Assembly: GCF_001542625.1 (NCBI RefSeq)
Contig: NZ_CP016279.1
Span: forward strand, 8,432,001-8,496,000
Direction: 5' to 3'
DNA from: Streptomyces griseochromogenes
Lineage (GTDB): Bacteria > Actinomycetota > Actinomycetes > Streptomycetales > Streptomycetaceae
Length of the DNA stretch: 64,000 nucleotides
The position numbers and the translations under genes were made by a program. The notes below the pieces were generated by a model. The model did not search any database. It was not told where the DNA came from and saw nothing but the letters and a program-made list of their open reading frames with translations. Below are positions 11,450 to 20,593 of this stretch, piece after piece (positions within the stretch are counted from its first letter, which is position 1; each line of letters starts with the position of its first letter).

Positions 11450-12397
11450 ATGCGGCACGCCACAGAGCACGCGGACGTCCCCACCGCGGAACTGGACACG
11501 GCCCTGCGGGGCGGCCCCTTCCACGTGGCGCTCCGGGCCGCGATCGCCGCCCGCGGGCTGCCGCTCCAGCGCGTCCAGCACCATCTGTCACGCCACGGGG
11601 TCAAGGTAGGGGTGACCAGCCTGAGTTACTGGCAGCAGGGTGCCCGCCGCCCGCAGCGCCCGGAGTCGCTGCGCGCCGTACGGGCCCTGGAGGAGATCCT
11701 CCAGCTGCCGGACGAGTCCTTGATCCGGCTCCTCACGGAGTCCGGCATACGCAACGCCACCGGCCGCACCTCGGGCCGCTCGTACCGCTCCCTGATCGAG
11801 GCCGCCGACGTCCTGAACCGGCTCCAGGCCGAGCTGGGCTGGTCCCTGGACGGCGGACTGCACACCCTGGGCCACCACGAACGCGTCCGGATCGGCGCCC
11901 ACCGCCAACTCGCGGCCCGCGAGTCCCACCACATCGTGCGGGCCCACCGCGACGGCGTCGACCGCTTCGTCGCCGTCCACCACGGCGACCCGGGCTGCAG
12001 CCCGCGCACGATGACGGTGCACGCCCTGGAGAACTGCCGCACGGGACGCGTCCGCCTGGACCAGGACACGGGTGTGCTGGTGGCCGAGCTCCTCTTCGGC
12101 ACCCGGCTGCGCTCCGGCGACACCTTCCTCTTCCGGTACGCCGTCGAGGACGGCACGGCCGGGGTCTCACGCGAGTACGTGCACGGTTTCGGGTTTCCCG
12201 GCGGTCAGTACGCGCTCCAGGTGCGCTTCGACGGGGCCGCGCTGCCGATGCGCTGTCACCGGTTCACCCAGCACTCGCCCGCGGCCCCGCGCAGCGGCCG
12301 GCACGAGCTGCCCATCAGCGGACCGCACCACAGCGTCCACGTGGTCGAGCCTCGGATCCGGCCGGGGCTGCTGGGCATCGCCTGGGACTGGGAGTGA
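11450..12397 (+). CDS. HTH domain protein of unknown function
   Basis: 315 residues. Residues about 25-95 look like a lambda-repressor/XRE-type helix-turn-helix (LRAAIAARGLPLQRVQHHLS, then SYWQQGARRPQRPESLRAV and a leucine-rich helix). The remaining 220 residues are an unfamiliar domain with a mid-region rich in His and Arg (AHRQLAARESHHIVRAHRDG) and beta-strand-like C-terminal sequence. AGAAAGG lies about 10 bases before the ATG. It is divergent from uvrC and likely a cytosolic transcription regulator. No partner gene is evident. Confidence 0.8.
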   Translation: MRHATEHADVPTAELDTALRGGPFHVALRAAIAARGLPLQRVQHHLSRHGVKVGVTSLSYWQQGARRPQRPESLRAVRALEEILQLPDESLIRLLTESGIRNATGRTSGRSYRSLIEAADVLNRLQAELGWSLDGGLHTLGHHERVRIGAHRQLAARESHHIVRAHRDGVDRFVAVHHGDPGCSPRTMTVHALENCRTGRVRLDQDTGVLVAELLFGTRLRSGDTFLFRYAVEDGTAGVSREYVHGFGFPGGQYALQVRFDGAALPMRCHRFTQHSPAAPRSGRHELPISGPHHSVHVVEPRIRPGLLGIAWDWE

Positions 12398-12430
12398 GTG
12401 CCCGGCTCTTGCCCTGGCCGTACGGGCCGA

Positions 12431-12865
12431 TCAGGCACCCGGGCCGGCGACGATCCTGCCGTTCGTGGTCCTGACCGGCAGCTCGTTCAACGGCTCGGTG
12501 GCCGGGGCCTGGACCACCTTGCCGGTCACGGCGTCGAACTGGCTGCCGTGGCAGGGGCAGATCAGGGTCGTTCCCTGGAGCTTGTTGATGGGGCACCCCG
12601 CGTGCGTGCAGATCGTGCTGTACGCCTTGAGGGCCCCGCTCCCGTCCCGGCTCACCACCACATTGTGTTCCCGGTAGAGCTTGGCGCCGCCCTTGGAAAC
12701 CTCGCTCTCGGCGCCGAGGTCGACCGGCGCCGTCGGAGTCGCGTCGGCCGAGGCACCGCCGGGGGCCGCGCAGGCGGCCAGCCCGAGCCCGGCGACGGGG
12801 GCCACGGCGGCTCCTCGAAGGACGGTACGACGACTCGTGGGCGGATGCGACGGTCGGGCGGGCAT
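12431..12865 (-). CDS. Tat-exported Rieske [2Fe-2S] lipoprotein
   Basis: 144 residues from ATG 12865, which has GGAG 6 bases upstream; a GTG at 12883 lacks such a site. The N-terminus has a twin-arginine signal (SRRTVLRG) followed by a lipobox-like LAAC, so the protein is probably exported folded and lipid-anchored. The Rieske cluster ligands are CTHAGC and CPCHGSQF (two Cys, two His). The family transfers electrons at the membrane; the redox partner is not encoded nearby. The gene converges on the HTH gene at 11450, with 33 bases between the stops. Confidence 0.92.
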   Translation of the reverse strand: MPARPSHPPTSRRTVLRGAAVAPVAGLGLAACAAPGGASADATPTAPVDLGAESEVSKGGAKLYREHNVVVSRDGSGALKAYSTICTHAGCPINKLQGTTLICPCHGSQFDAVTGKVVQAPATEPLNELPVRTTNGRIVAGPGA

Positions 12866-13040
12866 CAGGGACTCCGTCTCCACTGGTCAGGGGGTGTGCA
12901 GGCCGACGATACCCGGACAGAACGGCCGGGTGGGGGGCGGGGCCCCGCCGAGGGCGGGAGCGGGCCGAGGGCGGGGGCGAGTCAGGGGTATCAGGGGAGG
13001 TGAGCGCGAGCGGGGCCATGAATGAGCGCGAAATGGGGCG

Positions 13041-13067
13041 CGTAAACGTTTGCGTAAGCGTTTACGC
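13041..13067. promoter_or_regulatory. double LacI-type operator
   Basis: Two overlapping palindromes, CGTAAACGTTTGCG and CGTAAGCGTTTACG, share the LacI-family core AACGTT/AGCGTT. The outer arms CGTAAACG and CGTTTACG form a second, larger inverted repeat. It lies 164-190 bases upstream of the LacI gene, in the 365-base gap 12866-13230 that contains no other gene. Confidence 0.75.
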
Positions 13068-13230
13068 GGGGCCGTTGGATGGGGTACCTTCCCGGCCTGA
13101 GGCCCGCTCGCGGCACCGTGGCGCAGTGGCTGCGGCCCCGCCGTCACGTGGGCGCGAGGCGATGCGGTCACGCGGTCATGTCGCGTGACCGTGCGGTCGT
13201 ACGGTCCACCGGTCCAGTGAGGGGAACGCG

Positions 13231-14400
13231 ATGCCCACCATGGCGGACGTCGCCCGGAGCGCGGGAGTCTCCGTGGCCACCGTCTCCCACGTGCTCAACG
13301 GCACGCGTCCGGTACTGCCCCACACCCGCCAGGCCGTGCTGGAGGCCGTCGACGCCCTCGGCTACACGCCCAACACCCTCGCCCGCTCCCTGGTGACCTC
13401 CCGCACCCGCTCGATCGGCCTCGCGGTGTCGGCGATCAGCAACCCGTACTTCACGGAGATCCTCCAGGGCGTCGAGGCCGCCGCCCTGGACGCGGGCTAC
13501 AGTCTGCTCATCGCCGACCCGCACGACGACCCCGTGCACGAACGCAAGGTCGTCCAGCTTCTGCACGAGCGCCGAGTGGACGGCATGATCGTCGCCCCTT
13601 CCGCGAGCCCCCGGGATCTCGTCGCCTACCTGAGCCGCCACGCCGTGCCGACGGTGTTCCTGGACCGGGTGCTCACGACGGGTGACCGTCCCACAAGCGC
13701 GCCACACCTCGATCAGCCCTCGGGGGACCACCACGGCGACGGCTCACCCTCCCCCGGCCGACCCTGTTTCGATCAGGTCTGTGCCGAGAGCACCGGTCCG
13801 ACGGCCCGCCTCGTCACTCACCTCGCCGGGCTCGGCCATCGCCGGATCGGCCTGGTCACCGGGCTGCCCGGACTCAGCACCACGAGCGAGCGGATCACCG
13901 GCTACCGGCAGGCCGTCGCCGACGCCGGCCTCGCCCTCGACGAGGATCTCGTGGTGTCCGGCAACTCCGAGTCGGCCGGCGCCGAGCGGGCCACGGCCAC
14001 CCTGCTCTCCCTCCCCGCGCCGCCCACGGCCCTGGTCACCGCCAACAACGCCATGACCATCGGTGCCCTGCGCGCCCTGCGCCGTCAGGGTCTGGTCGTG
14101 CCGGACGACATGGCCCTGTGCTGCTTCGACGACTTCGCCTGGGCCGATCTGTTCTCACCCCGGCTCACCGCCATCGCCCAGCCCAGCAGGGAGATCGGCG
14201 CCCAGGCCGTCCAGGTGCTGCTGGACCGGCTGGCCGCACCGGACCGACCCGCCCGGACCGTACGGCTGCCCTGCGCCTTCGTCCACCGCACCTCCTGCGG
14301 ATGCCCGGAGGGCCGGGACCAGGCCGAGGGCCCCGGGCCGGACGAGCCCGGCGGCCGAACCGAACCATCCGCGCTGCCCGAGAAGGGAACCATCTCGTGA
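13231..14400 (+). CDS. LacI-family transcriptional regulator
   Basis: 389 residues. The N-terminal LacI helix-turn-helix is MADVARSAGVSVATVSHVLN (residues 4-23), followed by the hinge helix (NTLARSLVT) and a periplasmic-binding-like sensor domain. About 30 residues rich in Gly, Pro, His and Asp interrupt the sensor domain near residue 152, between FLDRV and FDQV; most relatives lack this as far as I recall. The ATG follows GAGGGGA by 6 bases. It is translationally coupled (GTGA overlap) to the sugar kinase, so it probably represses its own operon until a sugar or sugar phosphate binds. Confidence 0.92.
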   Translation: MPTMADVARSAGVSVATVSHVLNGTRPVLPHTRQAVLEAVDALGYTPNTLARSLVTSRTRSIGLAVSAISNPYFTEILQGVEAAALDAGYSLLIADPHDDPVHERKVVQLLHERRVDGMIVAPSASPRDLVAYLSRHAVPTVFLDRVLTTGDRPTSAPHLDQPSGDHHGDGSPSPGRPCFDQVCAESTGPTARLVTHLAGLGHRRIGLVTGLPGLSTTSERITGYRQAVADAGLALDEDLVVSGNSESAGAERATATLLSLPAPPTALVTANNAMTIGALRALRRQGLVVPDDMALCCFDDFAWADLFSPRLTAIAQPSREIGAQAVQVLLDRLAAPDRPARTVRLPCAFVHRTSCGCPEGRDQAEGPGPDEPGGRTEPSALPEKGTIS

Positions 14401-15308
14401 TCGTCGTCGCCGGTGAGGCACTGATCGACCTGGTACCGCACGGCCCGGGGGCCCTGGCGGACCTGAAGCCGGCGCTCGGCGGCGGCCCGTACAACACCGC
14501 CGTGGCCCTCGGTCGTCTGGGCTCCCCGACCGCCTTCTGCTCCCGCACGTCGCACGACGCCTTCGGTGAGGCCCTGCTCGACGGGCTGCGGCGGGCGGGG
14601 GTGGACGTGTCGGGTGTGCAGCGCGGTCCCGAGCCGACCACCCTCGCGGTCGCCACCGTCGACGCCGGTGGCTCGGCCGCGTACTCCTTCTATGTCGACG
14701 GCACCGCCGACCGCCTGTTCACCGCGCCGGCCGGCCTGCCCTCCGGCACGCGCGCGGTGTCCTTCGGCACCTGCTCGCTCGTCCTGGAACCGGGGGCGAG
14801 CGCCTACGAGGAGCTGATGCGGTCCGCCGCCGGACGGGGCCTGTTCACCGCGCTGGACCCCAACGTCCGGGCCGGTCTGATCCCGGACGCGGACGCCTAT
14901 CGGGCGCGTTTCAAGAGCTGGCTGCCCTCGGTGACGCTGCTGAAGCTGTCGGAGGAGGACGCGGAGTGGCTGGGCGGCACGCCGCGCGAGTGGCTGGCCG
15001 CGGGACCGTCGGCCGTCGTGGTCACCCGGGGCGGCGACGGTCTCACCGTCCACACCCGGGAGGCCGCGGAGTACTCCGTACCGGGCGAGAAGGTCGAGGT
15101 CGTGGACACCATCGGCGCCGGTGACACGGTGAACGCGGCCCTGCTGCACGGTCTGTCCGCCCAGAACGCGCTGTCGCCGCAGGGGCTCGCCGGCCTGGGC
15201 GCGGACGGCTGGCGGCGGCTGCTGCGGTTCGCGGCACGTGCGGCGGCGATCACCTGCTCGCGGGCGGGGGCGGAACCGCCGTACGCGGCCGAGCTGGGCG
15301 AACTGTGA
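14397..15308 (+). CDS. PfkB-family carbohydrate kinase (fructokinase-like)
   Basis: 303 residues, starting at GTG 14397 inside the lacI stop (GTGA), with AAGGGAA upstream. PfkB signature 1 appears as GGGPYNTAVALGRLG near residue 30, and signature 2 as DTIGAGDTVNAALLHG near residue 238, with the catalytic Asp in GAGD. The enzyme uses ATP to phosphorylate a sugar in the cytosol; fructose is plausible but not shown. Coupling to a LacI regulator indicates substrate-induced expression. Confidence 0.9.
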   Translation: MIVVAGEALIDLVPHGPGALADLKPALGGGPYNTAVALGRLGSPTAFCSRTSHDAFGEALLDGLRRAGVDVSGVQRGPEPTTLAVATVDAGGSAAYSFYVDGTADRLFTAPAGLPSGTRAVSFGTCSLVLEPGASAYEELMRSAAGRGLFTALDPNVRAGLIPDADAYRARFKSWLPSVTLLKLSEEDAEWLGGTPREWLAAGPSAVVVTRGGDGLTVHTREAAEYSVPGEKVEVVDTIGAGDTVNAALLHGLSAQNALSPQGLAGLGADGWRRLLRFAARAAAITCSRAGAEPPYAAELGEL

Positions 15309-15403
15309 TCTCGATGTAGTGGTCAAGGTGCGGCCGGACATGCGGTGCGCGGAACGGGTTGAGCCTGTCGAACCGCAGGGCCGGGGTGTCTGATGGTGGA
15401 ACG

Positions 15404-15440
15404 AGCGGTGCCCCGCGGGGAGTTCCCGCGGGGCACCGCT
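15404..15440. terminator. bidirectional terminator between sugar kinase and uvrA
   Basis: A perfect 16-bp stem (AGCGGTGCCCCGCGGG and complement) with a 5-base loop, followed by TATTTG on the plus strand. It lies between convergent genes and likely stops both transcripts. Confidence 0.85.
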
Positions 15441-15488
15441 TATTTGATGATGTGTCAGAGCGAGGTCCGTATCGCGCCGGAACCTGTC

Positions 15489-18400
15489 TCAGGCCTTGCG
15501 GGCCCGCGTCGTCTTCTTCGCGGGTGCCGCCTTCTTCGTGGCCGTGGCGGCCTTCTTGGTCGCCGTGTTGTTGGCCTTGGCCGTCACCGTCCTCTTCGCC
15601 GTCGACTTGGCGGCCGCCGTCTTCCTGACCGCCGTGCCGCGCGGCGCCTTCACCGGTTCCGCGTCGCTGATGCGGTCGGCACCGAGGACGTCGCGCAGGA
15701 ACTTGCCCGTGTGACTGGCCGGGACCCCGGCGACCTGCTCGGGCGTGCCCTCGGCGACCACGAGGCCACCGCCGGCGCCGCCCTCCGGGCCCATGTCGAC
15801 AATCCAGTCGGCGGTCTTGATCACATCGAGGTTGTGCTCGATGACGATGACCGTGTTGCCCTTGTCGACCAGACCGGACAGGACCTTGAGCAGCTTGCTG
15901 ATGTCCTCGAAGTGCAGACCGGTGGTGGGCTCGTCCAGGACGTAGACGGTGCGTCCGGTGGAGCGCTTCTGCAGTTCGCTGGCGAGCTTCACGCGCTGCG
16001 CCTCACCGCCGGACAGGGTGGTCGCGGACTGGCCGAGCCGGACGTAGCCGAGGCCGACGTCCTTCAGCGTCCTCAGGTGCCGGGAGATGGCCGGGACGGC
16101 CTCGAAGAAGTCGGTCGCCTCCTCGATCGGCATGTTCAGCACGTCGGCGATGGACTTGCCCTTGTAGTGGACCTCCAGGGTCTCCCGGTTGTACCGGGCG
16201 CCGTGGCAGACCTCGCACGGGACGTAGACGTCCGGGAGGAAGTTCATCTCGATCTTGATCGTGCCGTCGCCCGCGCAGTTCTCGCAGCGGCCGCCCTTGA
16301 CGTTGAAGGAGAAGCGGCCGGGCAGGTAGCCGCGGACCTTCGCCTCGGTGGTCTCGGCGAACAGCTTGCGGATGTGGTCGAAGACGCCGGTGTAGGTGGC
16401 CGGGTTGGACCGCGGGGTGCGGCCGATGGGCGACTGGTCGACGTGGACGACCTTGTCGACGAGGTCGTCGCCGTCCACGCGCGTGTGCCGTCCGGGGACG
16501 TTGCGCGCACCGTTCAGCTCGCGGGCCAGGTGCGTGTAGAGGATGTCGTTGACCAGCGTCGACTTGCCGGAGCCGGACACGCCCGTGACGGCTGTGAACA
16601 CACCCAGAGGGAAGGACACATCGATGTCCTGGAGGTTGTTCTCACGGGCGCCGTGCACGGTGAGCCGGCGGGACGGGTCCTGCGGGCGGCGGATGTCCGG
16701 CAACGGGATGGACTTCTTGCCGGACAGGTACTGACCGGTCTGCGACTCGTCGTTGCCGAGCAGCTCCTTCAGGGAGCCGCTGTGCACGACCTTGCCGCCG
16801 TGCTCACCGGCGCCGGGGCCGATGTCGACGATCCAGTCGGCGACCTTGATGGTGTCCTCGTCGTGCTCCACCACGATGAGCGTGTTGCCCATGTCGCGCA
16901 GCCGGACCAGGGTCTCGATCAGCCGGTGGTTGTCCCGCTGGTGCAGACCGATGGAGGGCTCGTCCAGGACGTACAGGACGCCGACGAGGCCGGAGCCGAT
17001 CTGGGTGGCCAGGCGGATGCGCTGCGCCTCGCCGCCGGAGAGGGTGCCGGCCGCGCGGTTGAGGGAGAGGTAGTCGAGGCCGACGTCGACCAGGAACCGC
17101 AGCCGCTCGTTGACCTCCTTGAGGACCCGCTCGGCGATCTTCTTGTCGCGGGCGTTGAGCTTCAGCTCGCCCAGGAAGTCCGCGCAGTCGCTGATCGACA
17201 TCGCGGAGACCTCGGCGATCGACTTCTCCATGATCGTGACGGCGAGGACGATCGGCTTCAGGCGGCTGCCCTCGCAGGAGGGGCAGGGGACCTCCCGCAT
17301 GTAGCCCTCGAAGCGCTCGCGGCTGGCGTCGCTCTCGGCCTCGCTGTGCCGGCGCTTGACGAACGGCACCGCGCCCTCGAAGGGCGTGGTGTAGACGCGC
17401 TCGCGGCCGTACCGGTTGCGGTACCGGACCTCGATCTGGGTCTTGTGGCCGTGGAGCAGGGCCTTCTTGGCGCGCTGCGGCAGACCGGCGAAGGGGATGT
17501 CCGTCCGGAAGCCCAGGGCGTCCGCGAGGGCGCCGATCAGGCGGCCGAAGTAGTCCTTGGTGTGCCCGTGCGACCAGGGATGGATGGCGCCCTCGTCCAG
17601 GGACTTGTCCTCGTCCGGGACGATCAGCTCCGGGTCGACCTCCATGCGCGTGCCGATGCCGGTGCACTCGGGGCAGGCGCCGAAGGGCGAGTTGAAGGAG
17701 AAGGAGCGGGGCTCCAGCTCCTCGAAGGACAGGTCGTCGTACGGGCAGTACAGGTGCTCCGAGTACATGCGCTCGCGCTCGGGGTCGTCCTCCGGGAGGT
17801 CCACGAAGTCGAGCACGATCATGCCGCCGGACAGGCCGAGGGCAGTCTCCACGGAGTCGGTGAGACGGCGCTTGGCGGAGTCCTTCACCGTGAGGCGGTC
17901 GACGACCACCTCGATGGTGTGCTTCTCCTGCTTCTTCAGGGCGGGCGGGTCGGACAGCTGGATGGTCTCGCCGTCCACACGCGCGCGCGAGTAGCCCTTG
18001 GTCTGGAGGTCCGCGAAGAGATCGACGAACTCGCCCTTGCGCTCGCGCACGAGCGGCGACAGCACCTGGAAGCGGCTCCCCTCCGGCAGCTCCAGGACCT
18101 TGTCGACGATGGCCTGCGGCGACTGGCGCGAGATGGGGCGGCCGCACTCGGGACAGTGCGGCTTGCCGATACGCGCGAAAAGCAGACGCAGGTAGTCGTA
18201 GACCTCGGTGATGGTGCCGACTGTCGAGCGCGGGTTGCGCGAGGTCGACTTCTGGTCGATGGAGACCGCCGGGGACAGACCCTCGATGAAGTCGACGTCG
18301 GGCTTGTCCATCTGGCCGAGGAACTGCCGGGCGTACGAGGAGAGCGACTCCACGTACCGGCGCTGCCCCTCGGCGAAGATCGTGTCGAAGGCCAGAGAGG

Positions 18401-18515
18401 ACTTGCCCGACCCGGACAGGCCCGTGAAGACGATGAGCGAGTCGCGAGGCAGGTCGAGCGAGACATTCTTCAGGTTGTGCTCGCGCGCGCCACGGACGAT
18501 GAGACGGTCGGCCAC
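15489..18515 (-). CDS. uvrA: excinuclease ABC subunit A
   Basis: DNA damage-sensing ABC ATPase, about 1008 residues from GTG 18515 ([17 protein letters not shown]); a GTG at 18527 would add 4 residues but its ribosome site would overlap the start. Walker A loops are GLSGSGKSS and [12 protein letters not shown] signatures LSGGEAQRI and LSGGEAQRV; zinc modules include [14 protein letters not shown] and CENCAGDG with CEVCHG. The last 50 or so residues form a Lys/Ala/Thr-rich histone-H1-like tail, an unusual extension. It is convergent with the sugar kinase and driven by a damage-type promoter. Confidence 0.97.
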   Translation of the reverse strand: MADRLIVRGAREHNLKNVSLDLPRDSLIVFTGLSGSGKSSLAFDTIFAEGQRRYVESLSSYARQFLGQMDKPDVDFIEGLSPAVSIDQKSTSRNPRSTVGTITEVYDYLRLLFARIGKPHCPECGRPISRQSPQAIVDKVLELPEGSRFQVLSPLVRERKGEFVDLFADLQTKGYSRARVDGETIQLSDPPALKKQEKHTIEVVVDRLTVKDSAKRRLTDSVETALGLSGGMIVLDFVDLPEDDPERERMYSEHLYCPYDDLSFEELEPRSFSFNSPFGACPECTGIGTRMEVDPELIVPDEDKSLDEGAIHPWSHGHTKDYFGRLIGALADALGFRTDIPFAGLPQRAKKALLHGHKTQIEVRYRNRYGRERVYTTPFEGAVPFVKRRHSEAESDASRERFEGYMREVPCPSCEGSRLKPIVLAVTIMEKSIAEVSAMSISDCADFLGELKLNARDKKIAERVLKEVNERLRFLVDVGLDYLSLNRAAGTLSGGEAQRIRLATQIGSGLVGVLYVLDEPSIGLHQRDNHRLIETLVRLRDMGNTLIVVEHDEDTIKVADWIVDIGPGAGEHGGKVVHSGSLKELLGNDESQTGQYLSGKKSIPLPDIRRPQDPSRRLTVHGARENNLQDIDVSFPLGVFTAVTGVSGSGKSTLVNDILYTHLARELNGARNVPGRHTRVDGDDLVDKVVHVDQSPIGRTPRSNPATYTGVFDHIRKLFAETTEAKVRGYLPGRFSFNVKGGRCENCAGDGTIKIEMNFLPDVYVPCEVCHGARYNRETLEVHYKGKSIADVLNMPIEEATDFFEAVPAISRHLRTLKDVGLGYVRLGQSATTLSGGEAQRVKLASELQKRSTGRTVYVLDEPTTGLHFEDISKLLKVLSGLVDKGNTVIVIEHNLDVIKTADWIVDMGPEGGAGGGLVVAEGTPEQVAGVPASHTGKFLRDVLGADRISDAEPVKAPRGTAVRKTAAAKSTAKRTVTAKANNTATKKAATATKKAAPAKKTTRARKA

Positions 18516-18572
18516 GCCGGTCCGCACCTTTCTTGAGAGAAGTGACAGGGGCGGGGCCCCCGTGCTTCTTCG

Positions 18573-18595
18573 AGACTAGGGGGAGCCACTGACAA
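18573..18595 (-). promoter_or_regulatory. DNA-damage (PafBC-type) promoter of uvrA
   Basis: On the minus strand: TTGTCAGTG, 8 bases, TAGTCT. This is an exact match to TTGTCRGTG-N8-TANNNT, giving a leader of about 50 bases before the uvrA start. Confidence 0.85.
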
Positions 18596-18704
18596 CGCCG
18601 GTCGGATTTCCCGGTTGCATAACAACCTCCGGACATCCAGCATGCCCGACGCCGCCTCCGACGATATAGCACGTGCTTTCGATTTGCGGGCGGGGTTCAC
18701 CACC

Positions 18705-18733
18705 TTCACCCAAAGGTGTGGCGGGGCTAGGGT
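18705..18733 (+). promoter_or_regulatory. leaderless promoter of MDMPI-fold gene
   Basis: TTCACC, 17 bases, TAGGGT, then 7 bases to the ATG at 18741, as expected when transcription starts at the A of the start codon. Confidence 0.55.
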
Positions 18734-18740
18734 CAGGCCC

Positions 18741-19427
18741 ATGATTGATCACGCTCATGACCTGGCCTGTGTACGTGACGCGACGGAGCGGCTCCTCACC
18801 GCTGTCGCCGCACTGGACAACGCGTCGCTCGCCGAGCCGTCACGGCTTCCCGGCTGGACCCGCGGGCACGTCCTCGCTCACCTCGCCCGCAACGCGGACG
18901 CGCTCGTGAACGTCCTCGAAGGGCGTCCCATGTACGCGAGCGCCGAGGTGCGCGACGCCGACATCGAGCGGGACGCCCCGCGCCCTCTGGACATCCAGCT
19001 CGCCGACGTGCGCGAGAGCTCCGGCCGCTTCCGGGAGACGGGGGCCGCACCGGCCGACTGGACGCGCACGGTGGAGCTGCGCAACGGGGTCACCGACTCC
19101 GCGTCCCGGGTGCCGTTCCGGCGCTGGGTCGAGGTGGAACTGCACCACGTCGACCTCGGCGCCGGGTACGAGCTGGAGGATCTTCCGGCCGAGTTCACGG
19201 AGCGGGAGATCGACTTCCTGACGCGGCGGTTCTCCGGGCACCCCGGCGTCCCGGCGACCCGCGTCACGGACGGCACGCGCGCGTGGAGCACGGGACGCGA
19301 GGCGTCCGAGCCCGAGGTCACGGTCAGCGGCGCTCCGGCGGACCTGCTGGGCTGGCTCGCCGGGCGCCGCGAGGGGGCCGCCCTGAAGGCGGTGGGCGGC
19401 GCGCTGCCGCGACTGCCTCCGTTGTAG
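18741..19427 (+). CDS. maleylpyruvate isomerase/MDMPI-fold thiol-dependent enzyme
   Basis: 228 residues of the DinB/MDMPI-like four-helix fold. Candidate metal ligands are the His in LPGWTRGHVLAHLARN (near residue 42) and the His pair in WVEVELHHVDLG (near residue 137), the usual His triad. In actinobacteria these enzymes use mycothiol as cofactor and act on reactive small molecules; the substrate is not identifiable. The start is ATG 18741 rather than upstream in-frame starts, because a -10 box sits 7 bases before it and there is no ribosome site. It is followed by an MBL-fold hydrolase, consistent with thiol-adduct handling. Confidence 0.85.
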   Translation: MIDHAHDLACVRDATERLLTAVAALDNASLAEPSRLPGWTRGHVLAHLARNADALVNVLEGRPMYASAEVRDADIERDAPRPLDIQLADVRESSGRFRETGAAPADWTRTVELRNGVTDSASRVPFRRWVEVELHHVDLGAGYELEDLPAEFTEREIDFLTRRFSGHPGVPATRVTDGTRAWSTGREASEPEVTVSGAPADLLGWLAGRREGAALKAVGGALPRLPPL

Positions 19428-19473
19428 GCCGACGACGGTCCTTCGAGCACCCCCCGGCGATAGGCTGATCGAC

Positions 19474-20130
19474 ATGATGTACACCGGAGAGGTCAAGGTC
19501 GGCGGACCGGCAGAGGTGCACGAGCTGAAAGACCTGATGATCACCAAGATCGCGGTCGGCCCGATGGACAACAACGCCTATCTGCTGCGCTGCCGGGCCA
19601 CCGACGAGCAGCTCCTCATCGATGCCGCCAACGAGGCACACACACTGCTCGCCATGATCGGTGACGACGGCATCGCGTCCGTCGTCACCACCCATCAGCA
19701 CGGCGACCACTGGCAGGCGCTCGCCGAGGTCGTCTCCGCCACCGGCGCCCGTACGTACGCCGGACGGGACGACGCCACGGGCATCCCGGTGCCCACCGAC
19801 GTCCTGGTCGATGACGGTGACGTCATCACGGTGGGGCGCGTGGAACTCACCGCGCGCCATCTCGTCGGGCACACCCCGGGCTCCATCGCGCTGGTCTACG
19901 ACGACCCGCACGGCCACCCGCACGTCTTCACCGGGGACTGCCTCTTCCCGGGCGGAGTCGGCAACACGCGCAAAAACCCGAAGGCCTTCGCCAGTCTGAT
20001 CCACGACGTGGAGACGAAGATCTTCGGCACGCTGCCGGACGAGACCTGGGTCTACCCCGGGCACGGCAACGACACCACTCTGGGAGCGGAGCGGCCGCAT
20101 CTGCCGGAGTGGCACGCGCGCGGGTGGTGA
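19474..20130 (+). CDS. MBL-fold metallo-hydrolase (glyoxalase II-like)
   Basis: 218 residues. The zinc-binding motif THQHGDHW (HxHxDH) is near residue 72, with further ligands in VGHTPGS and FTGDCLFPGGVG and the last His in VYPGHGND. It resembles glyoxalase-II-type thioester hydrolases. A TAGGCT -10 hexamer ends 7 bases before the ATG, suggesting a leaderless mRNA. The upstream neighbour is an MDMPI-fold enzyme; both may act on mycothiol conjugates, which is an inference from context. Confidence 0.9.
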   Translation: MMYTGEVKVGGPAEVHELKDLMITKIAVGPMDNNAYLLRCRATDEQLLIDAANEAHTLLAMIGDDGIASVVTTHQHGDHWQALAEVVSATGARTYAGRDDATGIPVPTDVLVDDGDVITVGRVELTARHLVGHTPGSIALVYDDPHGHPHVFTGDCLFPGGVGNTRKNPKAFASLIHDVETKIFGTLPDETWVYPGHGNDTTLGAERPHLPEWHARGW

Positions 20131-20164
20131 GCGCCGGGCGCCCAATAGTCCGGAGCGCTTGGCT

Positions 20165-20245
20165 CGGGTGCGACTGCGGCTTCGCCGTGGCTCGTCGCGC
20201 CCACGCGGCAAGCCACACAGGGATGCAGCCCCGCGCCCCTATGCC
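20165..20245. repeat. dispersed Streptomyces-type intergenic repeat (candidate)
   Basis: The stretch with GCGGCTTCGCCGTGG, CGTCGCGCCCACGCGGC and CAGCCCCGCGCCCC resembles a sequence I recall as recurrent between Streptomyces genes. It occurs once in this window, so the repeat status rests on memory. It lies in the gene-free region 20131-20593. Confidence 0.4.
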
Positions 20246-20430
20246 CTGCGCACGCAGCTCGAGTTGAGGGCGTTTTCGCGCGCCCGCGCACACCTCACTC
20301 ACCCATGCGCCCCGCGCATACCTCACCGCACGCGCCCCGTGTGAACGCTTCGCACGCGCCGGGCGCGCGTGCGCGCTCCCTGGGGCCGCCGGCACACAGT
20401 CAACTGGTGGCAGCCCCGCACAGGATGACG

Positions 20431-20501
20431 GCTCCTGCGCGGTAGGGGCCGCCGGTCTTCCAACCCCGCCCTCGACCGGCGGCCCAGGCCGCTTCAGGAG
20501 C
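20431..20501. other. long imperfect hairpin
   Basis: A 71-base structure: GCTCCTG, GCGG and GGGCCGCCGGTC each pair with complements downstream (7, 4 and 12 bp), separated by small internal loops, with a 16-base terminal loop. No T-tract follows. It lies 58 bases upstream of the ABC-importer promoter. Confidence 0.5.
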
Positions 20502-20558
20502 GGTGTTCACACGAGTGCAACACCGGTTCCCACTATGCGGACAATGAACCCCGTGACC

Positions 20559-20587
20559 TGGACAAACGGGGGGTTCGCTGCCAATCT
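20559..20587 (+). promoter_or_regulatory. leaderless promoter of ABC importer operon
   Basis: TGGACA, 17 bases, CAATCT, then 6 bases to the ATG at 20594. No Shine-Dalgarno sequence is present, consistent with a leaderless mRNA. Confidence 0.55.
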
Positions 20588-20593
20588 CCCGCC

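Noticed and set aside
18694..18716. PHO box (PhoP site) before the MDMPI gene
   Set aside because: GTTCACCACCTTCACCC resembles one PHO direct repeat, but the second half is degenerate and the gene is not a typical phosphate target; it was left as part of the promoter.
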